Shown: positions 48,253 through 57,429 of the stretch, one piece after another
Layout of the letters: every line of letters starts with the position of its first letter
Position numbering within the stretch: position 1 is the stretch's first letter
Origin: Gemmatimonadota bacterium
GTDB taxonomy: Bacteria; Gemmatimonadota; Gemmatimonadetes; Longimicrobiales; Gaopeijiaceae
Assembly: GCA_022826005.1 (NCBI GenBank)
Contig: JAJDVT010000121.1
Coordinates: 1-64,000, forward strand
Length of the DNA stretch: 64,000 nt
Direction: 5' to 3'
Made by a program: the position numbers and the translations under genes
The notes under the pieces: model-generated
Told to the model about the DNA's origin: nothing
The model's input: the letters and a program-made list of their open reading frames with translations, nothing else
The model's database searches: none

Positions 48253-48599
48253 ATGCCCCGCGCGGACAAATACGCCAACCCCTTCACCGGCGGCTCCGGC
48301 GTGCGACTCGCGGGGCTCGTGGAACAGGCAGGAGAGGTCCTGCCGGGCGCCCGGGTCTCATCGAAGGGGCGGACACGAAGGTGCTGACCGGCCGGGACGG
48401 GAGGTTCGTGCTGGCGCACCTCCGCACGGGCACCTACACCGTCAACTTCTCCCACCGTACCCGGCCCGACGACGGGCGCTCGGAGGCCGAGTTGTTGTCG
48501 GATCGGGCTGTCCGGGTGGAAGACGTGGTTCCGGTCGGCTCCGGCCTCCCGCTCGCAACGCTCGACTTCGTGGTTGAGACGGAGCCGGGCTCCCCGTAG
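48253..48599 (+). pseudogene. Frameshifted carboxypeptidase-regulatory-like domain protein
   Basis: From ATG 48253 (GGAG seven bases upstream) the frame encodes MPRADKYANPFTGG, then VRLAGLVEQAGEVLPGARV, the first half of a carboxypeptidase D regulatory-like (Ig-like) domain. Near 48350 the rest of the domain is in another frame: LIEGADTKVLTGRDGRFVLA, then LRTGTYTVNFSH, to the stop at 48599. A one-base shift explains it. Such domains often sit in front of TonB-dependent receptor barrels, and the receptor gene follows 38 bp later. Confidence 0.65.
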
Positions 48600-48637
48600 C
48601 TTCCCGGTATCCACCCCCACCGGAACAGGAACGCGCG

Positions 48638-50743
48638 GTGAAAACTAAACCCACCCACCCCCGATTCGTCGCCCTGATTGCCCTGCTGGGCTCCACGGCA
48701 CCGTTCTCGACACCACCTGCCCATGGCCAGCCCGAGCCCCGGGACACCGTCACGCTGCCACCCATCGTGGTGACGGTCCTCCGATCCCCCGTGCGGCTCG
48801 ACCGCATGCCTTTCGCCACCTCCGTGCTGGCGGGGCCCGAGCTCGCGGAGGGCAACAGCGGGGTGTTCATCGAGGAGGCGCTGCACGGCCTCCCGGGGGT
48901 GAGGGTGCAAAACCGCTACAACCCGTCTCAGGGGGAACGAATTTCGATTCGGGGCTTCGGGGCCCGGTCACAGTTCGGCGTGCGCGGCATCAAGATCCTG
49001 GTGGACGGCATCCCTGCGACCCTTCCCGACGGGCAGTCCACCCTGGACCACCTCGATATCGGCTCGCTGGGGCGCGTCGAAGCGCTCCGGGGCCCCGCTG
49101 CCGCCCTGTACGGCAACGGTTCCGGCGGGGTGATCCTCTTCGAGAGCGCGGCACCGCACGCAGGCCCGTACCGCCAGGACGCGACCGTGGTGGCCGGCTC
49201 GGACGGGCTGCTGCGCCTCCAGGCGACCGGATCGGGCACTTCCGGAGGGATCGCCTTTCGTGCCAGCGCGGTTCAGAGCCGGTTCGACGGCTTTCGCGAC
49301 AACACCACGGGCGCCGGCGAGGACCCCTACAGCCAGGCAACGCGCACCACCCTGAACGCCGGCTTCACGACTGCCGCCGCCGGGGGCACCCTGGCGCTCC
49401 GGCTCAGCGGCGTCGACCTCGACGCGCTCAACGGCGGCTCCCTGCCGGCCGAGCTCTTCAACGAGGGGAGTAACGAGGCGTGGGGGTTCAACGTGCGGCG
49501 CCGCACGCGCAAACAGGCCAGGCAGGGCCAGGCGGGGATGAGCTGGCGGGGCGGCGTTGGCGACCTCGAAGGGACGTTCTCGGCGTACGCCGTGCGGCGT
49601 GAGCTGGACAATCCGATCCCCAACACCGTGATCGACCTGACGCGCAGCGGCGGCGGGATCCGGCTGGGAATGGCCCGGGGATGGGAAACGGGAAGCGGTA
49701 CCGCGCGCGTCGACTTCGGGGTCGAAGGAGAACTCCAGAGCGACGACCGCCTGAACTTCGCCAACGACGGAGGCGAGCGAGGCGCGCTCAGGCTGGACCA
49801 GCAGGAGGATGTCCGTGCAGGCGCCCTCTTCGCCCAGCTTCAATTCCCCCTTACCGGGCAGCTGGGCGTCGTAGGCGCGCTTCGCTTCGACCACTTCACC
49901 TTCAGCGCCGACGACCGCTTCCAGGCCGCCGGCAACCCCGACGATTCCGGCTCCCGCACGATGACCGGCCTCAATCCCTCACTCGGCTTCCACCTCGACC
50001 TGGGCGGCCACGGCCTTTTCGCCTCGGTGGCGCGGTCCATCGAGACCCCGACCACCACCGAGCTGGCCAACCGACCCGACCGCGCCGGCGGGTTCAACCC
50101 CGAGCTGGAGCCGCAGCAGGGCTGGACGCTGGAGGGTGGCCTGCGCGGCGAGCTCGGCGACCGCACCACCTACGACCTCGCCGCCTACTCCACCACGCTC
50201 ACCAACCAGCTGGTGCCCTTCGAGGTCCCCACCGACCCGGGACGCCGCTTCTACCGCAACGCGGGACGGTCGCGCGTCCAGGGATTCGAGCTGTCGGCAC
50301 GCACCGCGCTCTCTTCGGCCCTCACCGCCCGCATCTCCTACGGCTACCTCGACGCCCGCTTCACCGAATTCACGGTCGGAGGCAACGACTACTCCGACAA
50401 CTCGATTCCCGGAATCGCGCCCCACCGGTTGGAGGCCGCCTTGCGGGCCGGACACGGTCCGTGGTTCGGCGAGGTGCGGGTGGAGGTGCGTGGCGAGGTG
50501 CCCGCGAACGACGCCAACGACGCCAGCGTCGAGGGCTACACGCTCGTCGAGCTACGGGCCGGAGGCACCGGCATCCGCGCGGGCAACCTCCGGCTCTCCC
50601 CCTTCGCCGCTGTCACCAACCTCACCGATGTGCGCTACGCCTCGTCCGTCGTGGTGAACGCCTTCGGGGGGCGGTATTACGAGCCGGGACCGGATCGCGG
50701 CGGCTACGTCGGGCTTTCGCTGGCGTGGGAGCGGGGGCGGTAA
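48638..50743 (+). CDS. TonB-dependent outer-membrane receptor
   Basis: A 701-residue receptor starting at GTG 48638, with a signal peptide (FVALIALLGSTAPFSTPPAHGQ). The plug domain (about 45-165) includes PIVVTVLRSP, EALHGLPGVRVQNRYNPSQG, SIRGFGARSQFGVRGIKILV and VEALRGPAAALYGNGSGGVI. A 22-strand type barrel follows and ends GGYVGLSLAWERGR. The plug resembles catecholate-siderophore and metal-chelate receptors, but the ligand cannot be named. No TonB/ExbB/ExbD genes are present here. Confidence 0.9.
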   Translation: MKTKPTHPRFVALIALLGSTAPFSTPPAHGQPEPRDTVTLPPIVVTVLRSPVRLDRMPFATSVLAGPELAEGNSGVFIEEALHGLPGVRVQNRYNPSQGERISIRGFGARSQFGVRGIKILVDGIPATLPDGQSTLDHLDIGSLGRVEALRGPAAALYGNGSGGVILFESAAPHAGPYRQDATVVAGSDGLLRLQATGSGTSGGIAFRASAVQSRFDGFRDNTTGAGEDPYSQATRTTLNAGFTTAAAGGTLALRLSGVDLDALNGGSLPAELFNEGSNEAWGFNVRRRTRKQARQGQAGMSWRGGVGDLEGTFSAYAVRRELDNPIPNTVIDLTRSGGGIRLGMARGWETGSGTARVDFGVEGELQSDDRLNFANDGGERGALRLDQQEDVRAGALFAQLQFPLTGQLGVVGALRFDHFTFSADDRFQAAGNPDDSGSRTMTGLNPSLGFHLDLGGHGLFASVARSIETPTTTELANRPDRAGGFNPELEPQQGWTLEGGLRGELGDRTTYDLAAYSTTLTNQLVPFEVPTDPGRRFYRNAGRSRVQGFELSARTALSSALTARISYGYLDARFTEFTVGGNDYSDNSIPGIAPHRLEAALRAGHGPWFGEVRVEVRGEVPANDANDASVEGYTLVELRAGGTGIRAGNLRLSPFAAVTNLTDVRYASSVVVNAFGGRYYEPGPDRGGYVGLSLAWERGR

Positions 50744-50759
50744 CAGCTACGGCCCGCCG

Positions 50760-51761
50760 CTAGCCCGAGGGCTCTCCCGCGGACCGACGGAGTCCGCCGC
50801 AACCCGCACCGTCGCGCATTAGCCACAGACTGTTGGCCACCGTGCGCTCGCCCTCCGCGTCGGAGGGCCGGCTCACCACGCGCCCTCGCAGCAACATCGC
50901 CGAGGAGCCGCCGCCATCAAGATTCAGCGCCTCGTCCGCGCCGAGCGCGACCAGGAGATCGGCCAGCTCGGGCAGCGACATCCCGGCGGACCGGGGGGCC
51001 TGCCGTCCGTCTACGACCACGAGCCAGAGCCGGCTCCGGGCGCTGTCGAAGCCGACCGCCGTTCGCGGGTGCCGGGCCGCCGCGAAGGACGGCCTCTCGG
51101 CAACTCCGAGATCACCCCTGGGGATGCCGCGTTCCAGGAGCACGGGATACCCCCCGATAACCTGCAGCCCGGCTGCGGCCGAACCGGCGCCACTGTCGGC
51201 CGGGCCGACGGTGTCGGGGCCGAACCCCATACGGCTGCCACCCGGAGCCGGGCTCGCGACACGTACCGGATCACCAATCCACAGGACCCGGGACGCCCCC
51301 CACGACACCGCCGGACGAAGGGCCAGGCGGCCCGTGCTGGCGGTGAACTCCGGGCCCACCGGGGCGCCGCCCCGCAGGTCGAAGAAGTCGCCGTTGACGC
51401 CCGCCAGAGGCCTGCCCGGCCCCACCGGGACCATCTCCGCCACCGTGCGCCTGGTCCGAGTGACCCCGTCCTCGTCCAGGGCGGGCTCGACCTGAAGACC
51501 CAGCTCGCACCGCGCCAGGTCGGCCGCGACCATGTGGACCGCCCACGGCCCTCGGGGGGACCACGCGAAGTGGTAGAAGGCACCGTCGCCCAGCCTGAGG
51601 CCGCGCGCGGAATCGGGGTCCAGGAACTCGCGGGCCGTCTCGGGCAGCTCGGGTACCCTCCCGGCGGGACGGTCGGGCATCGCACAGGCCACAACCGCCA
51701 GGAGAACGCCACTACCGGCGGCCGGAACCGCAGCATGACGTGTCCACGCGCAAGCTCGCAT
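50760..51761 (-). CDS. Phosphodiester glycosidase (NAGPA-domain) lipoprotein
   Basis: A 333-residue protein. ATG 51761 follows a GGAAGGGGG stretch some 12 bases away. The signal peptide AAGSGVLLAVVAC carries a lipobox Cys at about residue 26. The mature part is a NAGPA/DUF2233 domain, known from uncovering enzyme and bacterial exopolysaccharide phosphodiesterases: PLAGVNGDFFDLRGG, VIGGYPVLLERG, PRTAVGFDS, RLWLVVVDGRQ and EALNLDGGGSSAMLLRG. It probably acts on phosphodiester-linked sugars in the envelope (inference). Convergent with the TonB receptor. Confidence 0.85.
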   Translation of the reverse strand: MRACAWTRHAAVPAAGSGVLLAVVACAMPDRPAGRVPELPETAREFLDPDSARGLRLGDGAFYHFAWSPRGPWAVHMVAADLARCELGLQVEPALDEDGVTRTRRTVAEMVPVGPGRPLAGVNGDFFDLRGGAPVGPEFTASTGRLALRPAVSWGASRVLWIGDPVRVASPAPGGSRMGFGPDTVGPADSGAGSAAAGLQVIGGYPVLLERGIPRGDLGVAERPSFAAARHPRTAVGFDSARSRLWLVVVDGRQAPRSAGMSLPELADLLVALGADEALNLDGGGSSAMLLRGRVVSRPSDAEGERTVANSLWLMRDGAGCGGLRRSAGEPSG

Positions 51762-51935
51762 TTGCGACTGCCCCCTTCCAGTCCTGTCCGGTGGCCGGGC
51801 GCGCCGGACCCGTTTGCACGACGAACTCGTGTCGACATCACCCGGCGACCCGGACGTTCGCACCCTCGCCGGATTCTATCGCGATATCCCGTCCTGGCAA
51901 CCGCGCGGCACTGGCGCCGCCTCGCCGCGATCCTG

Positions 51936-51941
51936 TATAAT
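51936..51941 (+). promoter_or_regulatory. -10 box placed for a leaderless transcript
   Basis: A perfect TATAAT ends 8 bases before ATG 51950. Transcription would begin at or next to the start codon, so the mRNA would have little or no 5' leader. There is no ribosome binding site before the ATG, which fits. No recognisable -35 lies 17-18 bases upstream. Confidence 0.5.
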
Positions 51942-51949
51942 GCGCGGCC

Positions 51950-52450
51950 ATGATGTTCTCCCGCCCCCAGCGCCTCCTCGTTTACGCGGGGCTCGCCGCA
52001 CTGGCCACCGCCTCCATCCCGGACACTGCCTCGGCCCAGTACCGCGTCGGCGTCGTCCTCGGCGGAACCAGCCCGTGGGGCCTGCTGGTAGAGTATCGCT
52101 GGAAGCGCCAGGGGCTGGAGTTGCAGGCGGGGACGTGGAGCTTCCGCGATCTGAGCCTCTCCGTAACCGCGAAGCAGTACGTGGGTTCCAATGCCGTGGA
52201 GCCGTACGTCGGAGCCGGACTCTGGGGAATTGTCGCGCGAACCGAAGAGGGAACCGGATACGGACTCATCGCCCGTCTGCCGGTCGGCCTGGACTGGGAG
52301 TTCATCTCCCGTCACTCCGCCGGGTTCGCGATCCACTTCAACCGCGCGCTGGCCCTCAAGCGGCCGGACCCCGTGGACCGGCGTCCGCCCCGCACCGCCT
52401 TCATCCCGTTGCCGGAATTGAGCTACCGCTGGCTCGCGAAGGAAAACTGA
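51950..52450 (+). CDS. Small outer-membrane barrel-like protein
   Basis: A 166-residue protein, with ATG at 51950 and 51953. A signal peptide (LLVYAGLAALATASIPDTASAQ) precedes short amphipathic strands: YRVGVVLGGTSPWGLLVEYR, LELQAGTWSFRDLSLSVTAK, AVEPYVGAGLWGIV and AGFAIHFNRALAL, ending ELSYRWLAKEN. Length and pattern suggest an eight-stranded OmpA/OmpX-like barrel. No family assigned. It is divergent from the NAGPA lipoprotein gene. Confidence 0.65.
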   Translation: MMFSRPQRLLVYAGLAALATASIPDTASAQYRVGVVLGGTSPWGLLVEYRWKRQGLELQAGTWSFRDLSLSVTAKQYVGSNAVEPYVGAGLWGIVARTEEGTGYGLIARLPVGLDWEFISRHSAGFAIHFNRALALKRPDPVDRRPPRTAFIPLPELSYRWLAKEN

Positions 52451-52471
52451 CCCCTCAGGGCGTGGCGCGAG

Positions 52472-53662
52472 TCAGTCGAGCGGCTCCATCCCCACGTACT
52501 TCAGACCGCTCCCCGTGTTGAACAGGACGACTTCGTCCTTCGCTCCGATCAGCCCCATTTCCCGGAGCCTGGGGACGGCGGCTGCCGTGGCGCCCCCCTC
52601 CGGCGCAGCGAAGATCCCCGTCGCGGCTCCCATCACTTCGACCCACTCGTGCATGGCCCGGTCCGGGACCGCCACCGCCCCACCCCCCGACTCGCGCAGC
52701 GCGCGCAGGATGAGGAAGTCCCCCACCGCGCCCGGGACCCTCAGCCCGGCCGCGTAGGTCGCCGCGTTCTCCCATGGCGTCGCGGCCTCACGCCCCTCTT
52801 CCCACGCCCGCACCATCGGGGCACATCCGGTCGACTGCACAGCGAACATCCGCGGCCGCCCGGAGCCGATCCAGCCCAGCGCCTCCATCTCCGCGAAGGC
52901 CTTCCACATCCCGATCAGTCCGGTGCCACCCCCCGTCGGATACACGATCGCATCGGGCAGCCGTCCACCCAGCTGCTCGAAGAGCTCGTAGCCCATCGTC
53001 TTCTTCCCCTCGACCCGGTAGGGTTCCTTCAGCGTGGACAGATCCCACCACCCGTCCCGGTCGCAGCGTTCGCGCACGACCGCCCCGCAGTCGCTGATCA
53101 GGCCATCGAGGAGCTGCAGGTCCGCGCCCAGCGCGCGGATCTCGGCCAGGATGGGGAGCGGGGTATCCAGCGGCACCACCACGTGCACGGGCAGACCGGC
53201 GGCCGCCCCGTACGCGGCGGCCGAGCCGGCCGCATTCCCCGCCGACGGGATCGCCAGCTCGGCGGCGCCCAGTTCGAAGGCGCGCGACACGGCCATGCAC
53301 AGTCCCCGGTCCTTGAACGAACCGGTCGGATTCTGTCCCTCGTCCTTGATCCAGAGGCGCCCAACGCCGAGGCGGCGCGCCAGGCGCGGAGAGTTCACCA
53401 GCGGCGTGAAGCCCTCGCCGAGGCTCACGCGGAAGGCCGGGTCGCGAACGGGCAGGACCTCGCCGTAGCGCCAAAGGGTCGCGGGGCGTCCTGCCAGGGC
53501 CGCGGGGGTGAAGCCGGGCCGGAGGGAGTCCAGATCGTACCGGGCGAAAAGGGGCTTGCCCGCTGGTGAGAGGCCGATGAGCTGCTCGGACTCGAACGTG
53601 TCGCCGGTAGCGGTACACTCCAGGAACTTCGCGCCGGGTATCGGGGTATTAGTTGGGTTCAT
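52472..53662 (-). CDS. thrC: Threonine synthase
   Basis: A 396-residue PLP enzyme that converts O-phosphohomoserine to threonine. Seen: N-terminal FLECTATGDTFES, the LGEGFTPLVNSPRLARRLG substrate loop, the PLP Lys in QNPTGSFKDRG (Lys117), SAGNAAGSAAAYGAAAGLP, the phosphate-binding YPTGGGTGLIGMWKAF and a C-terminal TGSGLKY. This N-terminal arrangement matches the plant/archaeal-type threonine synthases. ATG 53662 is the only start near the conserved N-terminus; its ribosome binding site is weak. Divergent from the ECF sigma gene. Confidence 0.92.
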   Translation of the reverse strand: MNPTNTPIPGAKFLECTATGDTFESEQLIGLSPAGKPLFARYDLDSLRPGFTPAALAGRPATLWRYGEVLPVRDPAFRVSLGEGFTPLVNSPRLARRLGVGRLWIKDEGQNPTGSFKDRGLCMAVSRAFELGAAELAIPSAGNAAGSAAAYGAAAGLPVHVVVPLDTPLPILAEIRALGADLQLLDGLISDCGAVVRERCDRDGWWDLSTLKEPYRVEGKKTMGYELFEQLGGRLPDAIVYPTGGGTGLIGMWKAFAEMEALGWIGSGRPRMFAVQSTGCAPMVRAWEEGREAATPWENAATYAAGLRVPGAVGDFLILRALRESGGGAVAVPDRAMHEWVEVMGAATGIFAAPEGGATAAAVPRLREMGLIGAKDEVVLFNTGSGLKYVGMEPLD

Positions 53663-53831
53663 CTTGCGTCTGGGGTGATGGAGTCGGGAAGGGGCCGCCC
53701 GGCGGAATGTCGCAGGCAACCCTATCTTTGATGGTGAGCATCGTATGGTACGACAAAGGCATGGAAGGCGCCCAGATTCGCGTCCGGAGCAAAGTGGGAT
53801 CACCCGTGGAACAGACCTGGAGCACCGCGCG

Positions 53832-54422
53832 GTGAGCCACTCGCCCGGCCAAAGTCCTGGATCCAGAGAAATCGAAGCCCAGTTGATTCGCCGAGCGTGC
53901 GAAGGTGACGGACGAGCCGTCCGGACACTCTACGACCGGTACGCCCCTCGGGTCTACGCGGTGGTACGGCGCATCGCGGGAGACGATGATACTGCACAGG
54001 ACTACGCACAGGAAGCGTGGATACGGGCCATCCGGGCCCTGCCCACCTTCCGCGGCGACGCGCGGTTCTCGACCTGGCTGCACCGGATTGCAGTCAATTC
54101 GGCGCTGCAGGCGGTGAGGAAGGAAAAGACGAGGCGAATGCGGGAGGTGCCGGTTCCCGAGGTGGTGCCGGTGGCGCCCGACGTAGGCGATGTGCTGCTG
54201 GAACGCAAGCTGGAGGCGGCCCTAGACAGGTTGCCGGACGGAATGCGCAAGGTGTTGATTCTGCATGACGTGGAGGGATACACGCACGAGGAGATCGGCA
54301 CGGCGTTGGGCGTGACGGCTGGCTCCTCGAAATCACAGCTATTCAAGGCGCGAGCAAAGATGAGACGAATGCTCCGCGGATTTGAAGCAAGTGCAAAGGA
54401 AGTGGAAGCATGGAGCGTATGA
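53832..54422 (+). CDS. ECF-type RNA polymerase sigma factor
   Basis: A 196-residue sigma-70 family protein. Region 2 (LIRRACEGDGRAVRTLYDRY, DDTAQDYAQEAWIRAIRAL, FSTWLHRIAVNSALQAVR) and region 4 (ALDRLPDGMRKVLILHDVEG, YTHEEIGTALGVTAGSSKSQ) are complete; region 3 is absent, as in ECF factors. GTG 53832 has GGAG nine bases upstream. The anti-sigma gene overlaps its end by 13 bp, so the pair is translationally coupled; the factor likely responds to envelope conditions. Confidence 0.92.
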   Translation: MSHSPGQSPGSREIEAQLIRRACEGDGRAVRTLYDRYAPRVYAVVRRIAGDDDTAQDYAQEAWIRAIRALPTFRGDARFSTWLHRIAVNSALQAVRKEKTRRMREVPVPEVVPVAPDVGDVLLERKLEAALDRLPDGMRKVLILHDVEGYTHEEIGTALGVTAGSSKSQLFKARAKMRRMLRGFEASAKEVEAWSV

Positions 54423-55063
54423 CTCTTGAACAGTTGGCGCGGCTGGTGGATGAGCGGCCGACGCCGGAGGAACAGAGGGTCCTGGATGGGGACCCCGGGC
54501 TCCGCCGCGAGTTGGAGGCGCTGAAGGAGCAGTCGTGGTCGCTCAGGAACCTTCCCGCACTATTGCCTCCCGTGGGCGGCTGGCATCAGCTCGAAAAGGA
54601 GCTGTCGGCCGCGGGCCTGATTCACGGCCAGTCGCGGGCTGCCGTATGGGGCAAGTGGATGCAGGTGGCCGCTGCGGTGGTCCTCTTCATCGGGGGCACG
54701 GCGGTGGGGTGGGTCTCGGCGAGCCAGCCCGGCTTGCGGCCGGGGGGCGGCGAATCGGTGGCGGCCCTGGTGTCGTTCGACCAGCCGGCCACCCTTGCGG
54801 AAGCCACGGCGCTGGTGGAACAGAAGGACTTGGAGTTCAAGGCTGCGTTGGCGGAATACCGCCATCTCCTGCTTGCCCAGGCGGGAGCGCAACCCGGACA
54901 GAATCCGGCTGCCCGTCTTCCCTATATCCAGACCCTTGCCGCAGCCACCCACATCGCGGCGGAAGCAAACCCGGGCGACCCCTGGATCAACAGCTTTCTG
55001 GTAAGAGTCATGGAGGAACACGAGCAATTGCAGCGCCGGATCAGTCTGGACAACTGGAATTGA
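54410..55063 (+). CDS. Membrane anti-sigma factor
   Basis: A 217-residue protein coupled to the sigma gene. The N-terminal cytosolic part (MTLEQLARLVDERPTPEEQR) would bind the sigma factor; no zinc HxxxCxxC is present. One membrane segment (MQVAAAVVLFIGGTAVGWV, about 82-100) is followed by a periplasmic helical region (ATLAEATALVEQKDLEFKAA). The position in the operon, not a strong family motif, supports the call. Confidence 0.78.
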   Translation: MERMTLEQLARLVDERPTPEEQRVLDGDPGLRRELEALKEQSWSLRNLPALLPPVGGWHQLEKELSAAGLIHGQSRAAVWGKWMQVAAAVVLFIGGTAVGWVSASQPGLRPGGGESVAALVSFDQPATLAEATALVEQKDLEFKAALAEYRHLLLAQAGAQPGQNPAARLPYIQTLAAATHIAAEANPGDPWINSFLVRVMEEHEQLQRRISLDNWN

Positions 55064-55068
55064 ACCGG

Positions 55069-56208
55069 ATGAAGGGGCGTTCTTCTCTCCTCGCCGGTGC
55101 CTGTTTGGCGCTTGTCCTCGGGGGCGCGCCGGTCATCGGCCTGCCGCAGGCGGTGTGCGCCCAGAATCCCGTTGTGGATCCCGGGGTATGGATCGGCATC
55201 AAGACCGATACGGCCCGGGTGTTCATTCCGGCGAGTGGGGAGACGACCCTGGTGATCAGGGTAACGGGAATAGAGCAGGGCGGACCAGCCGCCCGGGGAG
55301 GGGTGCTCCTGGGTGACGTTCTCGTCGCCCTCAATGGTCGCGAGCTGCCGGACTACGAGGTATGGCTCACCTCTCTGGCGGCTCTGGGTCCCGGCCAGGA
55401 GGCGCATCTGAGGCTCAACCGGAGAGGAATCGAGGTGGAGACGCTTGTGGTCGTGGCCGACGAGCGTCCGCCGTCTTTCGCGGCCCTGCTGGACGTACCG
55501 GAACGCGATGCCGCCTGGGAGGCAATGCGGCGGGAATTCGAAGCACTGCTGGAGACCTTGCCCGACACCTTCGGGCCCGGGCTGGAGGTGTTGTCCGCAA
55601 CGATCCGCGGCATTATCGAACTCGATTCCGGCTCGGTGTCGTTCATGTTGAGCGACACTTCCATGACACTCGACATCCAGAGGGCAGAACGCACCCTATC
55701 CCGGGTGGGACCGACCCCCGTGCGGGGCGAACCGGGGACCACCGGCCGTCTCGAGCCCCCGGACCGCGATCCCCCAGCCGAGGGGAGCGCTGCGGGTGCG
55801 GAGGCGGCCCGGACAACCACGCCGGATTCCGGCGTCTACCTTTTCGCACGGGGGGATTCGATTCTCGCCGAGTACGGGCTGGCGCCGCTGCCGCCTTCGA
55901 GGATGTTGCCGGCCAAAGTCGCGCTGTTGAGTTCCGTTGTTCTGGGGGGTGCCCAGGTGCGCACCCTCTCCGGTGCGCTCGGACGCTATTTCGGTGTGTC
56001 GTCGGGCGTCCTCATCATCGACGTGCTCGCCGACAGTCCGGCGAGGCGGGCCGGATTCCGTCCCGGCGACGTGATCGTGGCGCTGGAGGACCGCGGCCTG
56101 GCAACGCTCGACCAGCTTCGGAGCGACCTGGCGCTGGCGGAACTCCCCATAAGCGTGACGGTCATCCGCCACGGCGAACTCATCGAGCTCACATACCCGG
56201 TTCGCTGA
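55069..56208 (+). CDS. Secreted protein with two PDZ domains
   Basis: A 379-residue protein with signal peptide (SLLAGACLALVLGGAPVIG). PDZ 1 (about 60-135: GIEQGGPAARGGVLLGDVLV, ALNGRELPDYEVWL) and PDZ 2 (about 295-375: GVLIIDVLADSPARRAGFRP, GDVIVALEDRGLATLDQLRS) flank a middle region without catalytic motif; no HtrA or RseP protease domain is seen. Downstream of sigma/anti-sigma genes, it may sense or scaffold misfolded envelope proteins (inference). Convergent with the efflux permease. Confidence 0.8.
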   Translation: MKGRSSLLAGACLALVLGGAPVIGLPQAVCAQNPVVDPGVWIGIKTDTARVFIPASGETTLVIRVTGIEQGGPAARGGVLLGDVLVALNGRELPDYEVWLTSLAALGPGQEAHLRLNRRGIEVETLVVVADERPPSFAALLDVPERDAAWEAMRREFEALLETLPDTFGPGLEVLSATIRGIIELDSGSVSFMLSDTSMTLDIQRAERTLSRVGPTPVRGEPGTTGRLEPPDRDPPAEGSAAGAEAARTTTPDSGVYLFARGDSILAEYGLAPLPPSRMLPAKVALLSSVVLGGAQVRTLSGALGRYFGVSSGVLIIDVLADSPARRAGFRPGDVIVALEDRGLATLDQLRSDLALAELPISVTVIRHGELIELTYPVR

Positions 56209-56214
56209 GTCCTG

Positions 56215-57429
56215 CTACTCGTAGCGCAGCGCGTCGATCGGGTCGAGGATTGAGGCCCGGCGCGCGGGCCAGATTCCGAAGAAGAGCCCGATAGCGGCAG
56301 AGAATCCGATCGCGACCGCCACGATCTCGATGGCCACCGCGGTCTGGCTCCCGAATGTCGTACTGACCACGTGTGCGGCGCCGTATCCCCCGGCGACGCC
56401 GAGCGCACCGCCGAGCATGCACAGAACCAGCGCCTCCACGAGGAACTGGAAGAGGATGGTCTTCCTCGTCGCGCCCAGCGCCTTCCTCACACCGATCTCG
56501 CGGGTCCGTTCGGTCACGCTCACCAGCATGATGTTCATGATCCCGATCCCGCCGACGAGCAGGCTCACCCCCGCGATTCCCGCGAGGAGCAGCGTGAAGG
56601 TCTGAGTGTTCTCGTTCAGCGTCTCGAGGAAGTCGGAAGACTGGGAAATGCTGAAGTCGGCATCCTCCATGGGGAGAATTCGGTGCTGCCGCCGGATGAT
56701 CCGGTCGATATCGGCCCAGAGCGGATCCAGCTGGTCCGGGGACGGCGCGGCGACGAAGATGGAACGCAACCGATCCCGGTTGCCCATGACCCGGTACATC
56801 GCCGTGGAAAGCGGGATGTAGACCCGGTCGTCGGGCTGCTCCCACATCGCGCCACCCTTCTCCTTGAGCACGCCCAGAACCTCGAAGGAGATGCCCCGAA
56901 TCTGGACCGTGCGACCCACCATTAGACCCGGTGGGTTGTTCAGCTCCTCGGGCACGTTGGAGCCCAGCACGGCGACCCGCCGCCGTCCCTGCACATGGCC
57001 CTGGTCGAAAAGCTCCCCATGCTCGATCTCGTGATCGTGCAGCCTGAAGTAGGATGGCCAGGTTCCGACCACCGAGTGGGAGGAGTTGTACCGGCTGTAC
57101 GACACCTGGTACCGGGACTCCACTTCGGGAGCCACCTCGTACATTGCGCCGAGCTGGTCGCGAAGCGCCACCGCGTCATCTTCCTCCAGGCGCGTACTCC
57201 CGCTGGCGACGCCCCAGCGGAACCCCTGTCCGGGCCGCACGGTCAGGATGTTCGTCCCGAGGTTTTCGATCTGCTCCTCGACTGCCCGCTGCGCGCCTTC
57301 GCCCAGTGCGAACATGGTGATCACCGCAGAGGTGCCGATCACGATCCCCAGCGTCGTAAGCGCCGACCGTAGCAGGTTGGCCTTGATCGAGGCCAGCGCC
57401 ACCACGATGATCTCCTTGATTACGAACAT
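56215..57429 (-). CDS. MacB-type ABC transporter permease
   Basis: A 404-residue permease with AGGAGAGGG before ATG 57429. One N-terminal membrane helix (LLRSALTTLGIVIGTSAVIT, about 20-40) is followed by a large periplasmic MacB_PCD domain (LGTNILTVRPGQGFRWGVAS, VAVLGSNVPEELN) and three C-terminal helices of the FtsX domain (LLLAGIAGVSLLVGGIGIMN, VLCMLGGALGVAGGYG, IGLFFGIWPARRASILDPID). It would form a tripartite mechanotransmission pump with the ATPase, adaptor and TolC encoded upstream, but is separated from them by 307 bp. Confidence 0.9.
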   Translation of the reverse strand: MFVIKEIIVVALASIKANLLRSALTTLGIVIGTSAVITMFALGEGAQRAVEEQIENLGTNILTVRPGQGFRWGVASGSTRLEEDDAVALRDQLGAMYEVAPEVESRYQVSYSRYNSSHSVVGTWPSYFRLHDHEIEHGELFDQGHVQGRRRVAVLGSNVPEELNNPPGLMVGRTVQIRGISFEVLGVLKEKGGAMWEQPDDRVYIPLSTAMYRVMGNRDRLRSIFVAAPSPDQLDPLWADIDRIIRRQHRILPMEDADFSISQSSDFLETLNENTQTFTLLLAGIAGVSLLVGGIGIMNIMLVSVTERTREIGVRKALGATRKTILFQFLVEALVLCMLGGALGVAGGYGAAHVVSTTFGSQTAVAIEIVAVAIGFSAAIGLFFGIWPARRASILDPIDALRYE

